A stretch of 24,873 nt of DNA from an uncultured Alistipes sp. (GTDB lineage Bacteria > Bacteroidota > Bacteroidia > Bacteroidales > Rikenellaceae): positions 1 to 24,873 of the forward strand of contig CAUDHE010000032.1 in assembly GCA_958449275.1 (NCBI GenBank), written 5' to 3'. Below, piece after piece: positions 16,013 through 23,252 of the stretch; the stretch's first letter is position 1; the number at the start of each line of letters is the position of its first letter. The notes below the pieces were generated by a model that ran no database searches, was not told the DNA's origin, and saw only the letters and a program-made list of their open reading frames with translations. The translations under genes and the position numbers were made by a program.

Positions 16013-18118
16013 TTATTTTCGTTTATTCCCTTTTCCCGTTTTCGGTTTGTTGCGCGGTGCGAAGTCGAAGACGGTCTTATACTCTTTGTCGAGCGTGAGC
16101 GCCGCCTCGAACGTCTCGCCGTTGCTTTTGGTGAACCCTTTGATGACCGAGGTTTTGCCTTTGGTCATGAGGTCGGCGAGCTGGGCATCCGTCAGTTCCT
16201 TGCGGGCGATGGTGCGCCATACTGTCAAGCCGCAGTCGGCATTTTGGCACTTGGCGACTTTGGGATAGAAAACGACCTGCTTTCCGCAGCGAGGGCAGAC
16301 GGCTCCGCCACGTTCCGGCGTGTTTTCTACCTTGACCGCCAGCAGCTCTTTGGCGATCTGTGCGGCATAGACCTCGATACCTCGGTGGAACGTGAAAGCA
16401 TCCATTTCTGCGGTGGCGATTTTCGCGAGGGCCAGCTCCCAGCCGCCCGTCATGGCGACATCGGCGATCTTCCTGTCCTTGACGATTCCGTACACGGCCA
16501 GTCCCTTGTCGGTCGGGACGAGCGACTTCTTCTCTCGCCGGATATAGTCGCGGGCGACGAGCGTCTCGATGATGGCGGCACGGGTGGCGGGCGTGCCGAT
16601 GCCGGCATCTTTCATCGCCTCGCGTTCGGCCTCGTCCGTCAGGCTGCGACCGGCCGTCTCCATTGCGGCCAGCAGGGAACTTTCCGTATGTATGGGGTGC
16701 GGTTTTGTCTGCCTGCGCTCCACGTCGCAGCCTTTTACCGGCAATTCGTCGCCCTCCTGCAATGCGGGCAGTGCCGCCGTCGTGTCGTCCGTCCGCTCCT
16801 CCGGCTCCCGCCAGACCTTACGCCAGCCGCCCTCTCGGACGACCGTACCTTTGGCGACGAATTCCATGCCGCCGCACTCCAGCCGTGCCGTCGATACCTC
16901 TTTGATGCAGACCCTGCCGAAGGCTTCGACCATACGGCCGGCAATCAGGTCGTAGATCGTCTGCTCCTCGGCCGGTAGCCCTTTCGGCGTTACCTCCGTA
17001 ATGAGCAGGGCGTGATGATCCGTTACCTTGTCGTTGTCGACGGAGCGTCGGTTGATTTCCGAACCGGCAACGGCGGACGCTTCCCGCCCGAACTGCGGAT
17101 GCTCCCGCAAGGTCGCAAGCAGCGGGCGGATTTCGGCAGCGACGTCTTCGGGAATGTAACGCGAGCCGGTGCGGGGATAGGTGATGTGCTTCTTTTCGTA
17201 GAGCGTCTGCGCGATGCCGAGGGTCTTGTCGGCCGAGAATCCGTAGCGCGTGTTGGCCTCCTTTTGAAGCGTCGTGAGGTCGTACAGCAGGGGCGGCTGT
17301 TCCTTTATCTCCTTGCGTTCGACGCGGACTACACGTATCTGTTCGGCATCCATGACGGCGGCATAGGCCGTTTGCGCCGCATGTTCGTCGTCGAACCGTT
17401 GTGCCGAGAGAGCGGCGAAGAGCGTAGCGTCTTTGGCCGTCGAGAGTTTGAGCTGATAATAGGTTGCCGGCTTGAAGGCCTTGTTTTCCAGATAGCGGGA
17501 GCAGATGATGGCCAGCGTGGGGGTCTGGACACGTCCCAGCGACCACACGCCGCGGCCGGCGGCGATGGAGAGGGCCTGCGAGGCGTTGATGCCGACGACC
17601 CAATCGGCCTCGCTGCGGGCTTTGGCCGAGAGGTAGAGGTTGTCGTACTCCTCGCCCGGCCGGAGGTTCTGCAACCCCTCGCGGATGGCTTTGTCCGTTA
17701 GGCTGCTGATCCACAGTCGCACGAACGGTTTGCGGCACTCCAAAAACGAGTAGATATAACGGAAAATCAACTCGCCCTCGCGTCCGGCATCGGTCGCGAC
17801 GACGATACGGTCGGCCATGTTGAACAGCTCTTTGATGACGGAGAGCTGTTTCAGCACACCCGGATCGGATTTGTACTCCTTGCCCTCTCGGATCTGACGG
17901 GGCAGGAGGATGAACTTCGGCGGCAGGATAGGCAGATTCTCTGCCTTGAATCCCTCGATGCCGTACTTCTGGGGCATGGCCAGCTGGATGAGGTGTCCGA
18001 AAGCCCACGTTACGACATAGCCGTTTCCCTCGATATAACCCTCCCGGCGGTTCTTGGCGCCCACGATGGCGGCGATTTCACGTGCTACCGAGGGCTTTTC
18101 TGCGATGATTACTTGCAT
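16013..18118 (-). CDS. topB: Type IA DNA topoisomerase (topoisomerase III-like, Exc-related)
   Basis: A 701-residue type IA topoisomerase. The N-terminal TOPRIM domain has IIAEKPSVAREIA (4-16) and the acidic VVATDAGREGELIFRYIY (about 101-118). The central domain has GRGVWSLGRVQTPTLA, and the active-site Tyr lies in ITYPRTGSRY near residue 316. The C-terminus has one zinc-ribbon-like module (CPRCGKQVVFYPKVAKC...C, about 603-630) and a basic tail. The enzyme relaxes or decatenates DNA through a 5'-phosphotyrosine intermediate. In CTnDOT the related protein Exc is encoded in the excision operon. The start lies 17 bases after the stop of the small membrane protein gene, so they are in one operon. 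Confidence 0.93.
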   Translation of the reverse strand: MQVIIAEKPSVAREIAAIVGAKNRREGYIEGNGYVVTWAFGHLIQLAMPQKYGIEGFKAENLPILPPKFILLPRQIREGKEYKSDPGVLKQLSVIKELFNMADRIVVATDAGREGELIFRYIYSFLECRKPFVRLWISSLTDKAIREGLQNLRPGEEYDNLYLSAKARSEADWVVGINASQALSIAAGRGVWSLGRVQTPTLAIICSRYLENKAFKPATYYQLKLSTAKDATLFAALSAQRFDDEHAAQTAYAAVMDAEQIRVVRVERKEIKEQPPLLYDLTTLQKEANTRYGFSADKTLGIAQTLYEKKHITYPRTGSRYIPEDVAAEIRPLLATLREHPQFGREASAVAGSEINRRSVDNDKVTDHHALLITEVTPKGLPAEEQTIYDLIAGRMVEAFGRVCIKEVSTARLECGGMEFVAKGTVVREGGWRKVWREPEERTDDTTAALPALQEGDELPVKGCDVERRQTKPHPIHTESSLLAAMETAGRSLTDEAEREAMKDAGIGTPATRAAIIETLVARDYIRREKKSLVPTDKGLAVYGIVKDRKIADVAMTGGWELALAKIATAEMDAFTFHRGIEVYAAQIAKELLAVKVENTPERGGAVCPRCGKQVVFYPKVAKCQNADCGLTVWRTIARKELTDAQLADLMTKGKTSVIKGFTKSNGETFEAALTLDKEYKTVFDFAPRNKPKTGKGNKRK

Positions 18119-18124
18119 GATGAT

Positions 18125-18145
18125 ATTCGGATTTTTTAGTGGTCG
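18125..18145 (-). repeat. Second copy of the 21-base leader motif upstream of topB
   Basis: The 21 bases here are identical to 15876-15896, which includes the outer arm of the nested inverted repeat before DUF1896. Both copies lie on the minus strand just before a start codon: 6 bases before topB and 1 base before the DUF1896 gene. The copy here also contains the stop codon of the upstream 75-aa gene. A shared translation-initiation or regulator-binding element is likely. Confidence 0.7.
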
Positions 18146-18363
18146 TTGTTGTTTTCTTGATGTTCCCGTTTCTCTTTCTCGCGTTTCAGACGGGCGATCA
18201 GCTTACGGTCGTAGTAGACGTGGTTGCCGTTTTCGTCGTAGTATTGTCGGTCGTCGTCCTCCCACCCATCCGAGGGCAGACGTTTCCCGACATGGAGGTA
18301 TAAGGCGATAACTCCGATATTGAGGAGTACCAATACTCCTATAATCACATAGATCGTCTCCAT
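18136..18363 (-). CDS. Small single-pass membrane protein
   Basis: A 75-residue protein. A hydrophobic helix at 4-24 (IYVIIGVLVLLNIGVIALYL) is followed by a charged cytosolic-looking tail with acidic (DDDRQYYDENGNHVYYD) and then basic (KLIARLKREKEKRE) stretches. No family was recognised. It starts four bases after the DUF4099 protein stop and ends 17 bases before topB, so it is part of the ICE operon. It could anchor or modulate a DNA-processing partner at the membrane; that is speculation. Confidence 0.65.
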   Translation of the reverse strand: METIYVIIGVLVLLNIGVIALYLHVGKRLPSDGWEDDDRQYYDENGNHVYYDRKLIARLKREKEKREHQENNNDH

Positions 18364-18367
18364 ACAT

Positions 18368-19822
18368 CTAATGTTTCAGACCTTTGGAATTGTTTTTTCG
18401 ATAAGTACGGGCGGCTCGTTTCTCCTGCGTCGGCGTAGGTTGCTGCTGCCCCTGTTTGAGCGGCTCTTTCACATTTTTGACCGCCTCGACCGTCTTGCCC
18501 TCGGAATTGACAGCCACCTGCGTGCGGCTTTCGCCGGCAGGCTTCACCTCGGCGCCCTGCCGCTTGGCACGGTCGGGGTTCCACTTGAAGAAGTCCATCT
18601 TGCCCAGTGCGAAGTTGGGTTTGACCCATGCGTTGAACGGTTCCCGCTGCCCGTCCTTCTCCATGCCCTTGATGTAGAATGCCTTGACCTCCGCGCGCTT
18701 GGAAGGGTCTTTCACGGCTTCCGACCATTGCTTGTAAGCCTCGTCGGGAACAGCGGCTTTGAGAATCATGTGGTGGATAGTCAATTCGGGAGCCTTGCCC
18801 ATCTCCTTTGCCTCCCGTGCGCCTCGCTCGGCGCGCTGCTGCGTATGGATGGCCCGGTTCTCGGCCTGATACCGTTTTCTGTCCAGTCCGTCGTAGGAAA
18901 ATTCGTAGTTGCGCTCGGCGGCGTCAATCTGAATATAGGCGTCCCGCTTGTAACCGGCACGGGTAGTATAGCCCTCCAACAGCACCTTACCGCCGCCGAA
19001 AAAGTCTATTTGACGTCCCTCGGAGAGTTCGGCATTTTTGATGTTGGCACGTTTCTCCAACAGCTCGACGGGCATATACTCCAGCGTATTCGTCCACTTG
19101 TCGCGCGAGACGTAGCAAGGGGTCAGCTTTCCCGGCTCCAATTCGAGGTTGAGCACCTTACCGGCATGGCGGCCGTTCGTGAGGTTGTTCTTCACCTCGT
19201 CGTCGAGCAGTACACCGTGGAAAGGCGCGTCGAGGTCGGGCTTCTCCTGCCAGTAATGCGGAATGACTTTGAGGGAACCGTCGGCCTGCTCTTCGAGCGA
19301 CACGCGCCCTTTGGTCGCCACGCGCAGGCCGCTTTCCAATTCGGGACTCATGTCCACCAGTCCGTTCGACTTGTGGCCGTAGGACATGGCCCGCAGGTGC
19401 GGCTCGATGTCCTCCATGCGGATGCCTTTCTTGGCCAGATCGTCGAGGTCGATTTTCGAGGTGTCCAGCGGCTCGAAACGCTGCTCCTGCGCTTGAACTC
19501 TCTCGGCCGGATTTACCCGATACGCTTCCAGCGCCTGCGGGTCGAAGTCGATGCGGATAAGCTGTTCGAGCGCACTTTGAGCCATGATGAAAATGCCCGT
19601 ATGCGAGGGGCTTTCGGCCTCCTGCATGAACTTCTTGAAGAAAGTTTCGAGCGCCGAATCCTGCGTATTCACGTTGAGCAGGTTCGACACGTTTTGCTGG
19701 GTAGGTTCGACGGTGTGGAGATTGCCCACAGAATCCATACCCGTAACGGCCCTGACACGACCGTCGTCGGCTTGTTTAACGAGCATGACCTGTTTGGCGT
19801 CGTTCGTTTGTTTTTCGTCCAT
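18368..19822 (-). CDS. DUF4099/DUF3945 domain protein of the ICE
   Basis: A 484-residue protein counted from MDEKQTND, chosen over a start nine codons upstream because family members begin with a similar acidic stretch. About 110-180 (LDTSKIDLDDLAKKGIRMED and following) matches DUF4099. The following ~180-320, with repeated short beta segments such as HAGKVLNLEL and GKLTPCYVSRDKWTN, matches DUF3945. The tail from about 420 is Lys/Gln/Pro-rich and probably disordered. These domains occur on Bacteroidales conjugative elements next to topB; the function is unknown. It is the first gene of the minus-strand operon that runs to 9562. Confidence 0.85.
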   Translation of the reverse strand: MDEKQTNDAKQVMLVKQADDGRVRAVTGMDSVGNLHTVEPTQQNVSNLLNVNTQDSALETFFKKFMQEAESPSHTGIFIMAQSALEQLIRIDFDPQALEAYRVNPAERVQAQEQRFEPLDTSKIDLDDLAKKGIRMEDIEPHLRAMSYGHKSNGLVDMSPELESGLRVATKGRVSLEEQADGSLKVIPHYWQEKPDLDAPFHGVLLDDEVKNNLTNGRHAGKVLNLELEPGKLTPCYVSRDKWTNTLEYMPVELLEKRANIKNAELSEGRQIDFFGGGKVLLEGYTTRAGYKRDAYIQIDAAERNYEFSYDGLDRKRYQAENRAIHTQQRAERGAREAKEMGKAPELTIHHMILKAAVPDEAYKQWSEAVKDPSKRAEVKAFYIKGMEKDGQREPFNAWVKPNFALGKMDFFKWNPDRAKRQGAEVKPAGESRTQVAVNSEGKTVEAVKNVKEPLKQGQQQPTPTQEKRAARTYRKNNSKGLKH

Positions 19823-20041
19823 AATTACGATGATTTTAAGTCGCACCAATAGCGATGCGAGGACGAAAATAGGAGTAACTTATTGCAAGAAAAACAGTTG
19901 CCGTGCCTATGACCGTATGAGGCTGCGAAGTGGTCGTTTGTGGCATCGCAAAGTATTGGCAGCGGTTATAAATATCTCTATTGTAAAATCGCCATTACGG
20001 AATACGTTTTTACTGCAAGAAACGCCATTTGAAAAATAAAA
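19823..20041. other. Leader region upstream of the DUF4099-topB-helicase operon
   Basis: No gene is seen. Two near-identical direct repeats occur, TTATTGCAAGAAA (19881-19893) and TTACTGCAAGAAA (20010-20022). The region should contain the promoter of the minus-strand operon, but no exact TAnnTTTG was found. Confidence 0.35.
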
Positions 20042-20064
20042 ACGGCTTGGATATTCCAAGCCGT
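20042..20064 (-). terminator. Terminator of the XRE-DUF3990 operon
   Basis: A perfect 9-bp stem ACGGCTTGG/CCAAGCCGT with a 5-base loop. Read on the minus strand it follows the 74-aa gene and is trailed by TTTTATTTTT, a classic intrinsic terminator. Confidence 0.85.
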
Positions 20065-20108
20065 CGTATCTTTTCTTTTCAGAGAAAGTATCTTGTTACT
20101 TTCGGTAA

Positions 20109-20333
20109 TCACTCGATTTTTCCCATCTTCAATTCGGTCTTCAATATTTCGTACACGTAAGCCGAACTTTCGATGTAAAGTCCGGTTTGCGGATCGGAGA
20201 GTTTGGTGAACGTCTCCGAATTATGGAACATAGCGATCGCTTCGGTTAGGGCCAGACTTCTATCTTCCATGAGATAAGCGACTATGTCTTTGGTAATGCC
20301 TTCAATGAGGTATTGCGCTTTTTTATCGATCAT
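20109..20333 (-). CDS. Small partner protein of the DUF3990 operon
   Basis: A 74-residue helical protein with conserved-looking features: YLIEGITKDIVAYLMED, then EAIAMFHNSETFTKL, DPQTGLYIESSAYVYEILK and a short Lys-rich end. It overlaps the DUF3990 gene by four bases (ATGA), so it is translationally coupled. Proteins of this size accompany DUF3990 genes and may be the antitoxin or a second regulatory component; family naming (possibly DUF3791-related) is uncertain without a profile search. Confidence 0.7.
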   Translation of the reverse strand: MIDKKAQYLIEGITKDIVAYLMEDRSLALTEAIAMFHNSETFTKLSDPQTGLYIESSAYVYEILKTELKMGKIE

Positions 20334-20806
20334 AATACAGTCAGATATTGGATGGCACGTGCCGAGTGAAAGAAATATTGCGACGAAATTTTTTTGTAAC
20401 GCAATCCCGCCACCAACATCGGCAGGTCGATGATTCCGTCGTCGAAATTGCGGAAAAGCGTGGCGATGGTATCGTCCGCCACAGGGCCGATCACGATGTC
20501 GTAACTGTGAACGGGATGTTCGCCTTCACGACTGCGGTTCGCCATGACGAACAACGCCCACTCTTCGTTCGGCTCCGAGAACCGCTTTACAGCTAATATC
20601 CCATCCGCCGAAGCTGCCGCCTCGTCGAACTCGAAAGCGGTAACGACCGGCTCTCCGCCATAAATCGCCGCCGTACGACGAGCCATCTGCACGGCCTGCT
20701 CCTCAATCTCGGTCAGGTAAAACCCTTGTCCGAAATCCTTGTAGGGTTTGCATCGGGCGAAATCAATCCGCTCGATTGCAGTGTTGGAGCCGTGGTACAG
20801 TTTCAT
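20330..20806 (-). CDS. DUF3990 family protein, putative ADP-ribosyltransferase-like toxin
   Basis: A 158-residue protein. The N-terminus LYHGSNTAIERID, then KDFGQGFYLTEIEEQAVQMA and the C-terminal KKISSQYFFHSARAIQYL, are hallmarks of DUF3990. The His-Gly near the N-terminus, the G-x-G-F-Y-L-T strand and the late S-Q-Y-F-F segment resemble the ordered NAD-binding motifs of ADP-ribosyltransferases. The expected activity is transfer of ADP-ribose from NAD to an unknown target; this is inferred from the fold. It is the middle gene of a three-gene operon with 4-base overlaps on both sides, between an XRE regulator and a small partner. That layout is typical of toxin-antitoxin modules. Confidence 0.78.
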   Translation of the reverse strand: MKLYHGSNTAIERIDFARCKPYKDFGQGFYLTEIEEQAVQMARRTAAIYGGEPVVTAFEFDEAAASADGILAVKRFSEPNEEWALFVMANRSREGEHPVHSYDIVIGPVADDTIATLFRNFDDGIIDLPMLVAGLRYKKISSQYFFHSARAIQYLTVL

Positions 20807-21237
20807 CGTATGCCTCCGCCGTTATTGAAACAAACCTGCGTCAAATCCTGCACGCTGTCTCGCAGCGAGAGCAAGTGTTCCGCCTCGAAATGCTCGGCGA
20901 GGAAATCCAACCCTTTGTAACGATTCAAATAGTTGCTAGCTTCCCGCACGGTCATGCCATGCGTTGAAGCGAACTCCCCGATATTCGCTACGATATAACC
21001 GATAATGCGGCGATCTACCCGTGTTGTCGGATGCAGATTTACCGAAGCCGAGAGATTGAGCGCCTCCAAAACTTTCGTAACGGTCTTGATGGTCAAGCCG
21101 CGTCCGCTCTCGATTTTGGAAATCTGAGCCTTGCCTACGCCGACCCTTTGCCCCAGCTCCTCCTGCGTAAGACCTCGACGCGTTCGCTCGCGATGAATAA
21201 GCATGCCGATATTATCTATGTTCGTTTTCATATCCAT
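20803..21237 (-). CDS. XRE-type regulator with DUF3791-like C-terminal domain
   Basis: A 144-residue protein. The N-terminal Cro/C1 helix-turn-helix covers about 8-62 (RTRRGLTQEELGQRVGVGKA then QISKIESGRGLTIKTV). The C-terminal helical domain, about 74-144 (IIGYIVANIGEFASTHGMTV, YLNRYKGLDFLAEHFEAEH, VQDLTQVCFNNGGGI), resembles small DUF3791-type domains that pair with DUF3990 proteins. It probably represses its own operon through a palindrome upstream of its start and may also bind the DUF3990 protein as antitoxin. It overlaps the next gene by four bases. Confidence 0.82.
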   Translation of the reverse strand: MDMKTNIDNIGMLIHRERTRRGLTQEELGQRVGVGKAQISKIESGRGLTIKTVTKVLEALNLSASVNLHPTTRVDRRIIGYIVANIGEFASTHGMTVREASNYLNRYKGLDFLAEHFEAEHLLSLRDSVQDLTQVCFNNGGGIR

Positions 21238-21245
21238 CGTTTTTG

Positions 21246-21278
21246 CAAATATAATGCAAAGTTTCCAAAATTGGAAAC
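21246..21278 (-). promoter_or_regulatory. Promoter and operator of the XRE-DUF3990 operon
   Basis: The -7 box on the minus strand reads TATATTTG (21246-21253), an exact TAnnTTTG match nine bases before the ATG. Just upstream lies GTTTCCAAAATTGGAAAC (21261-21278), 8-bp perfect arms with an AA centre, covering roughly the -15 to -33 region. Binding of the XRE protein there would block RNA polymerase, as expected for autoregulation. Confidence 0.75.
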
Positions 21279-21434
21279 ATGCATGCGAAAACTTTGCCAG
21301 AATGATAATGTATTGAATATTATTAACGTTGTAATTAACGTGTATTTGAGTTGATTGTCGAAAACAAAATCAATAGAAATGGAAGGTTTATTATGGAATA
21401 AACAGCATTAATGGCAGTAGTTTATTAAAAATAA

Positions 21435-21467
21435 GGACTTGACTAATATTTACTTTTAGTCAAGTCC
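21435..21467 (-). terminator. Terminator of the second radical SAM unit
   Basis: A perfect 12-bp stem GGACTTGACTAA (21435-21446) with 21456-21467 and a 9-base loop. On the minus strand it is followed by TTATTTTTAATAAA. It closes the unit made of the maturase and the 32-aa peptide. Confidence 0.85.
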
Positions 21468-21581
21468 ATTAGTTTTCGATATGAAGATTAATCCTCGTTT
21501 ATGCCCAAATCCCTCTGCGAAAGATTTCTTTGAACGCCGATGATTCTTCTTCTTGGTTTGTCCAACTTTGTCATTAAGCAT
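21456..21581 (-). CDS. Possible small basic ORF (41 aa), doubtful
   Basis: An ATG-initiated 41-residue frame, very basic in the middle (KKKNHRRSKKS), between the 32-aa peptide and the terminator. Its stop codon falls inside the terminator stem, and it has no Shine-Dalgarno sequence. It could be a leftover gene fragment or non-coding 3' sequence. It is listed because a third component of the peptide system cannot be excluded. Confidence 0.2.
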   Translation of the reverse strand: MLNDKVGQTKKKNHRRSKKSFAEGFGHKRGLIFISKTNGLD

Positions 21582-21610
21582 TAAGGGAAATGCTAAAGTT
21601 GTGATAGTAA

Positions 21611-21709
21611 TTATGCGTGTCCATCATCATTATCACAACTAGGACAGTCGTAGTTAACATCAGTACCGATCTGAACAAAACTACTCACAAATACTTCGGT
21701 TTGATTCAT
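21611..21709 (-). CDS. Candidate 32-aa peptide substrate of the adjacent radical SAM enzyme
   Basis: A 32-residue ORF that starts inside the 3' end of the maturase gene (29-base overlap, different frame). It begins MNQTEVFVSSFVQIG and ends YDCPSCDNDDGHA. The only two cysteines form a CPSC motif in an acidic tail. A perfect Shine-Dalgarno AAAGGAGGTG lies six bases before the ATG, encoded within the maturase's last codons, so the two genes are translationally coupled. A terminator follows at 21435-21467. Position, size, strong initiation signal and Cys motif argue for a RiPP precursor. No double-Gly leader is present, unlike the peptide at 2452. The family is not recognised. Confidence 0.6.
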   Translation of the reverse strand: MNQTEVFVSSFVQIGTDVNYDCPSCDNDDGHA

Positions 21710-23036
21710 TTATAACACCTCCTTTCAGTAACATATATTCGATATATCGTGCTTGAAACATTTTTACAAATGTACAATACGCTTGAAATTGGGCAGTTGT
21801 GTACATTTCCCGATTACTTAAGCACATTCCCGAACAATGCCATTTAGAAAAACATTCTTCACATTGTGTTCCTTTCATATTAAGAAGTTCATTTACCATT
21901 TGAAACTTGGCATTATCTATAAATATATTCTCATCTGTAACATAACCATATTTGAATTTATGATATCTCACATCCTTTTCAGATGAAGAACGGTGACATA
22001 TTACAATATCACCAATTGGTGTAACACATAATTCTCCTCTACAATAGCGAGGCTTTATTTTGCCAAGAATATTAGTTGTAGCTGTTGTTATATCAATACC
22101 GTATAAATCTCCAATATACCGTGCTTTCATATAATTGTCTGTGAACTGCGTATAAAATAAATCAATGTCAAATGAATTAGTTTCTAACTCAAGTAATGGG
22201 TATACCGGTTCAAAATGAATTTTTTTGATATATGGAAACTCATCAGCAACATGTTGGACCATTTCCTCCATTCGATATACATATTGAGGAGTAATGGTAC
22301 TCCTAAATCTTGTTCGAATGCCCTTCTCATGTAATAAATGTACATTTCTTTTGACTACATTATATGTGCTTGAATCAGAATTAACAAAAGGACGTTGTTC
22401 ATTTTGGATGTCTGGAAGTGGTTCAAATGATACGCCAATCTCAACATTATTTTTAGCAAGAAAGTCAATTCTTTCAGCATTTAATAATGTCGCATTCGTA
22501 GGGAACCCGATACGTAGTCTAATTCCATATGCAGCGGCTTGTTGTTTGGTATATTCAATGGCCCAAACTAACAGTTCCCAATTTAAAGTGGGTTCTCCGC
22601 CACCTAAAAACGAGACTGAAATAATATTAGGACTATTCTTATTAAGTTTAAAAACAAAATTAACGATATTTTTTATTTTTTGTTTGGATAAAAATCCGCT
22701 CTCTCTCTCATATTGAGCATAACAGTATTTACAACCTAAGTTGCAACTATTTGAGAGAAGTAGCACTAAATTTTGAGAGATTTCATTAATTGAGACATTA
22801 GCGGAATGTCCTAAACGAAAATTGATAATAGATAATTTTTGAGAAATTTCATCAACAACCGGATTGTTGCTATCTATGCTCATTAAATCATGGGCCGTAT
22901 TTGAATCTACCATAAAAGCAGCACCTCGTAATGGAGAGTACATAATCTCACGATTCTCTATACTTGATGGTAACATGTATAGATTATCAATATATTTACT
23001 TTCTTTAAAGTACATAGGATGATTTGCAAAAAGCAT
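21681..23036 (-). CDS. Second radical SAM/SPASM enzyme, probable peptide maturase
   Basis: A 451-residue radical SAM enzyme. The N-terminal ~90 residues have no catalytic motif and may bind the substrate leader. The cluster motif CNLGCKYC gives C98, C102 and C105. A GGGEP motif lies at 145-149. The SPASM-type C-terminal domain carries C332, C337, C347, C392, C395, C401, C405 and C421, ending shortly before the gene's 3' overlap with the 32-aa peptide. It is strongly AT-rich, unlike MobC on one side and the XRE operon on the other, and has its own promoter-like box and terminator, so it is likely cargo. It is distantly similar to the maturase at 2762 only in general architecture; the motifs and cysteine spacing differ. 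An anaerobic sulfatase-maturase role is less likely, since no sulfatase gene is near. Confidence 0.85.
   Translation of the reverse strand: MLFANHPMYFKESKYIDNLYMLPSSIENREIMYSPLRGAAFMVDSNTAHDLMSIDSNNPVVDEISQKLSIINFRLGHSANVSINEISQNLVLLLSNSCNLGCKYCYAQYERESGFLSKQKIKNIVNFVFKLNKNSPNIISVSFLGGGEPTLNWELLVWAIEYTKQQAAAYGIRLRIGFPTNATLLNAERIDFLAKNNVEIGVSFEPLPDIQNEQRPFVNSDSSTYNVVKRNVHLLHEKGIRTRFRSTITPQYVYRMEEMVQHVADEFPYIKKIHFEPVYPLLELETNSFDIDLFYTQFTDNYMKARYIGDLYGIDITTATTNILGKIKPRYCRGELCVTPIGDIVICHRSSSEKDVRYHKFKYGYVTDENIFIDNAKFQMVNELLNMKGTQCEECFSKWHCSGMCLSNREMYTTAQFQAYCTFVKMFQARYIEYMLLKGGVINESNRSICE
21716..21725 (-). promoter_or_regulatory. Perfect Shine-Dalgarno site for the 32-aa peptide
   Basis: Minus-strand AAAGGAGGTG, six bases before the ATG at 21709, inside the last codons of the maturase gene. 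It decides the start of the short ORF and is stronger than usual for Bacteroidetes genes. Confidence 0.7.
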
Positions 23037-23086
23037 AAATGTTTATATTCAACTATCGCCCCCTCTTAAAGAGACTAGAATTTTTA

Positions 23087-23094
23087 CAAAACTA
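23087..23094 (-). promoter_or_regulatory. Candidate -7 box for the second radical SAM unit
   Basis: The minus strand reads TAGTTTTG, an exact TAnnTTTG match, about 50 bases before the maturase start. A clear -33 TTTG was not found at the proper distance. Confidence 0.45.
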
Positions 23095-23214
23095 TAAAAT
23101 ATTAGGGACCTATGTACATATTGTGATTAAAAATATATGCTATTGCAAATAAAGTGAGTTCGATTGTATCGAGGCCGATAGTTCATTTTACCTCTGATAA
23201 ATTATCAAAATAAC

Positions 23215-23250
23215 AAAAGGCTGGCTATGTATAATTTTAGCCAGCCTTTT
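23215..23250 (-). terminator. Terminator after mobC
   Basis: A perfect 13-bp stem AAAAGGCTGGCTA (23215-23227) with 23238-23250 and a 10-base loop, starting three bases after the mobC stop. On the minus strand it is followed by GTTATTTT, with the TTTT of the stem end completing a T-tract. The plus strand also ends in a T-run, so it may work in both directions. Confidence 0.82.
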
Positions 23251-23252
23251 TA

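Noticed and set aside
18371..19852. A 493-residue plus-strand frame opposite the DUF4099/DUF3945 gene
   Set aside because: It mirrors the real gene almost exactly and has no domain or initiation signal; a shadow frame.
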